The notes beneath the pieces are model-generated. The model made no database searches. It saw only the letters and a list, made by a program, of their open reading frames with translations, and was not told the DNA's origin. A stretch of 64,000 bases of DNA, from positions 7,068,001-7,132,000 of the forward strand of contig NZ_CP134696.1 in the NCBI RefSeq assembly GCF_031851795.1, written 5' to 3'. Both the position numbers and the translations under genes were made by a program. Of the stretch, positions 62,833 through 64,000 are shown piece after piece (the first letter of the stretch is position 1; each line of letters opens with the position of its first letter). Source of the stretch: Pontibacter sp. G13. GTDB lineage: Bacteria > Bacteroidota > Bacteroidia > J057.

Positions 62833-64000
62833 TTAGGCTTCGGCAGGCGTGTTCTGAGCCGCTCGAGCTTTGGCCATTTCGTTCTTTCTCCACTCATCGA
62901 TGGCAGCTCCCGCGATGTCGGCTTGAGCATCGGCAATCTGCTTCATCAGGGCGTCATTGGCGCGAATTTCCGCTTCCAGCCGTTGGCGGTTCCGCTCCAC
63001 GGCTAATTTGAGATTGGTGTTGACCTCCTCATTTGCTGTGGAGATCCGCTCCATTTCGGATACATGGGTCACATGCTTGATGCGCTCCACTCGATCGTCG
63101 TATGGCCCTCTTTCCGTCATCATTTTGAAGAGAATCGGGGCAATCTCGATGAATATAAACATCGCAGTAATGAGCCATTTGGCAATTTTGAGGGTCGGAT
63201 AGGTATCTGTCAATTTGGAGAATGCCTCCAGTTTGGCCATCAATCCATCATATTGGGCGGCAATGTTGTCGATATTGGCCACCTCCTCATCTCGACTTTG
63301 CTTCAGGCGTTCGATATTCGCCTCTACCTCTTCGATTTTCTTTTCCTGCTTGAGTTTAAAATCCTCGTATTCTTGCTCCGCCAAGGCATACTGCTGCTTT
63401 TTTTCCTCATAGATTTTTCCCGCACCGGGACGTCCACTGGCTGAATTTCCTTCTGCCTCTTGGATCATCTCCGCATATCGTTGCTTACGGATGAGGTCAT
63501 AGGCTTGAACTTCCTGATTGAGTTCCACGACCCGAACTTCCAGCTCGGCGATTTGGCCATAGTTGACCTCGATTTCGGATCTTGCATCGGCCCTTTTCTG
63601 CTGCTTTAGCGTCTCGATTTCCATATCGATTTCCTTTTGGAAAAGCCTCAATTCCAAGGGAGTTGCAATGACGAATCCCAGAAGTAGGGCCATGGCCAGT
63701 CTCGGGAAGGCATTCTTCCATTCATCCCACGTGATCTTGGTGGTACCATCTCCTTTTCCGGTGGAGGAAACAATGTATCGGTCCAGATTGAAGATCATCA
63801 ATCCCCAGAATATCCCGAACCCTACCGCCACGCTTGGATCATCGAATGCCGTAAAACATGCATATCCGCCTGCTAGACCAGCCATGATGGCGGTAAACAG
63901 AATTGTACCACCAATGCCGAAATATTTGGCATGATCGGTGGGGCAATCTTTGAGTATTTCGGTGTTGGCTCCCGCGCAGAACCAAAAGAAGGATTGTATT
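62833..64000 (-). CDS. DUF4407 membrane protein with coiled coil, 5' end beyond the window
   Basis: Partial: about 388 codons are visible and the reading frame stays open to the window edge. The visible N-terminus reads SFFWFCAGANTEILKDCPTDHAKYFGIGG, the usual start region of DUF4407. Four helices are near 35-110 and 310-340 of the visible part, with a long coiled coil of Glu/Gln/Lys (IEVNYGQIAELEVRVVELNQEVQAY to KLKQEKKIEEVEANIERL) in the middle. Function unknown; helices suggest the inner membrane. An ATG at 63885 is an internal Met. Confidence 0.88.
   Translation of the reverse strand, partial: IQSFFWFCAGANTEILKDCPTDHAKYFGIGGTILFTAIMAGLAGGYACFTAFDDPSVAVGFGIFWGLMIFNLDRYIVSSTGKGDGTTKITWDEWKNAFPRLAMALLLGFVIATPLELRLFQKEIDMEIETLKQQKRADARSEIEVNYGQIAELEVRVVELNQEVQAYDLIRKQRYAEMIQEAEGNSASGRPGAGKIYEEKKQQYALAEQEYEDFKLKQEKKIEEVEANIERLKQSRDEEVANIDNIAAQYDGLMAKLEAFSKLTDTYPTLKIAKWLITAMFIFIEIAPILFKMMTERGPYDDRVERIKHVTHVSEMERISTANEEVNTNLKLAVERNRQRLEAEIRANDALMKQIADAQADIAGAAIDEWRKNEMAKARAAQNTPAEA

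Noticed and set aside
1-64000. CRISPR arrays, tRNA or rRNA genes, prophage and transposase genes
   Set aside because: Looked for repeats, tRNA arm motifs and integrase or transposase motifs and saw none.

Overview
The window is chromosomal DNA of a Bacteroidota bacterium, probably a gliding or marine lineage of the Saprospiria/Cytophagia type; the genus cannot be read from the sequence. The evidence is: two surface proteins with C-terminal type IX secretion (T9SS type A) sorting domains; two SusC/FecA-like TonB-dependent receptors with N-terminal carboxypeptidase-regulatory-like domains; a LytS/LytTR two-component pair; rpmG followed by the Bacteroidota-specific DUF4295 gene; a lipidated BamA-like TamL next to an rRNA methyltransferase; GWxTD, DUF5723, DUF2231, DUF4407 and WbqC families; and promoters that fit the Bacteroidota consensus TTTG-N19-TAnnTTTG. 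Base composition is even, near 50% GC. No rRNA, tRNA, CRISPR array, prophage, integrase or transposase was found.

Layout. 1-7.7 kb: a CAT-family acetyltransferase, a GT-C membrane glycosyltransferase with an alpha/beta hydrolase, a 58-residue basic protein gene missing from ordinary ORF lists, a NdpA-like nucleoid protein, and a three-gene operon ending in the NAD(P)H-hydrate repair enzyme. 7.7-11.3 kb: a beta-lactamase-like serine hydrolase, an inverted pair of non-coding GGGCGTG repeats, and a PaaN-type aldehyde dehydrogenase. 11.8-18.2 kb: rpmG/DUF4295, then three same-strand envelope genes (beta-helix T9SS cargo, large lipoprotein, DUF5723 barrel). 18.3-26.3 kb: an acyltransferase, a PhnD-like periplasmic domain fused to a membrane helix and coiled coil and paired with a TonB receptor, a TVP38 protein and a TPR histidine kinase. 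26.6-33.9 kb: GWxTD, WbqC, ribBA, a second GT-C enzyme, a metal-binding lipoprotein, DUF2231, a 166-bp tandem repeat and two small genes.

34-43 kb: a secondary transporter fused to a solute-binding domain, the LytTR pair, a duplicated NTF2-like secreted protein, hemB and two lipoproteins. 43-51.8 kb: a second TonB receptor, a glycine-rich T9SS protein, a radical SAM/SPASM enzyme, an SLC12-like cation-chloride cotransporter and a third GGGCGTG repeat. 51.8-64 kb: a small barrel protein, a cyclophilin, an MsbA-like exporter, rbfA-lolE, tamL back-to-back with an rRNA methyltransferase, an M15 peptidase, another barrel protein and a DUF4407 gene that runs off the right edge.

Most genes are envelope functions or housekeeping. 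The least explained items are the PhnD/TM/coiled-coil plus TonB-receptor pair, the transporter-solute-binding fusion with altered sodium-site motifs, the hairpin-bearing tandem repeat, the 58-residue basic protein gene, and the tamL/methyltransferase start codons that share one CATG.
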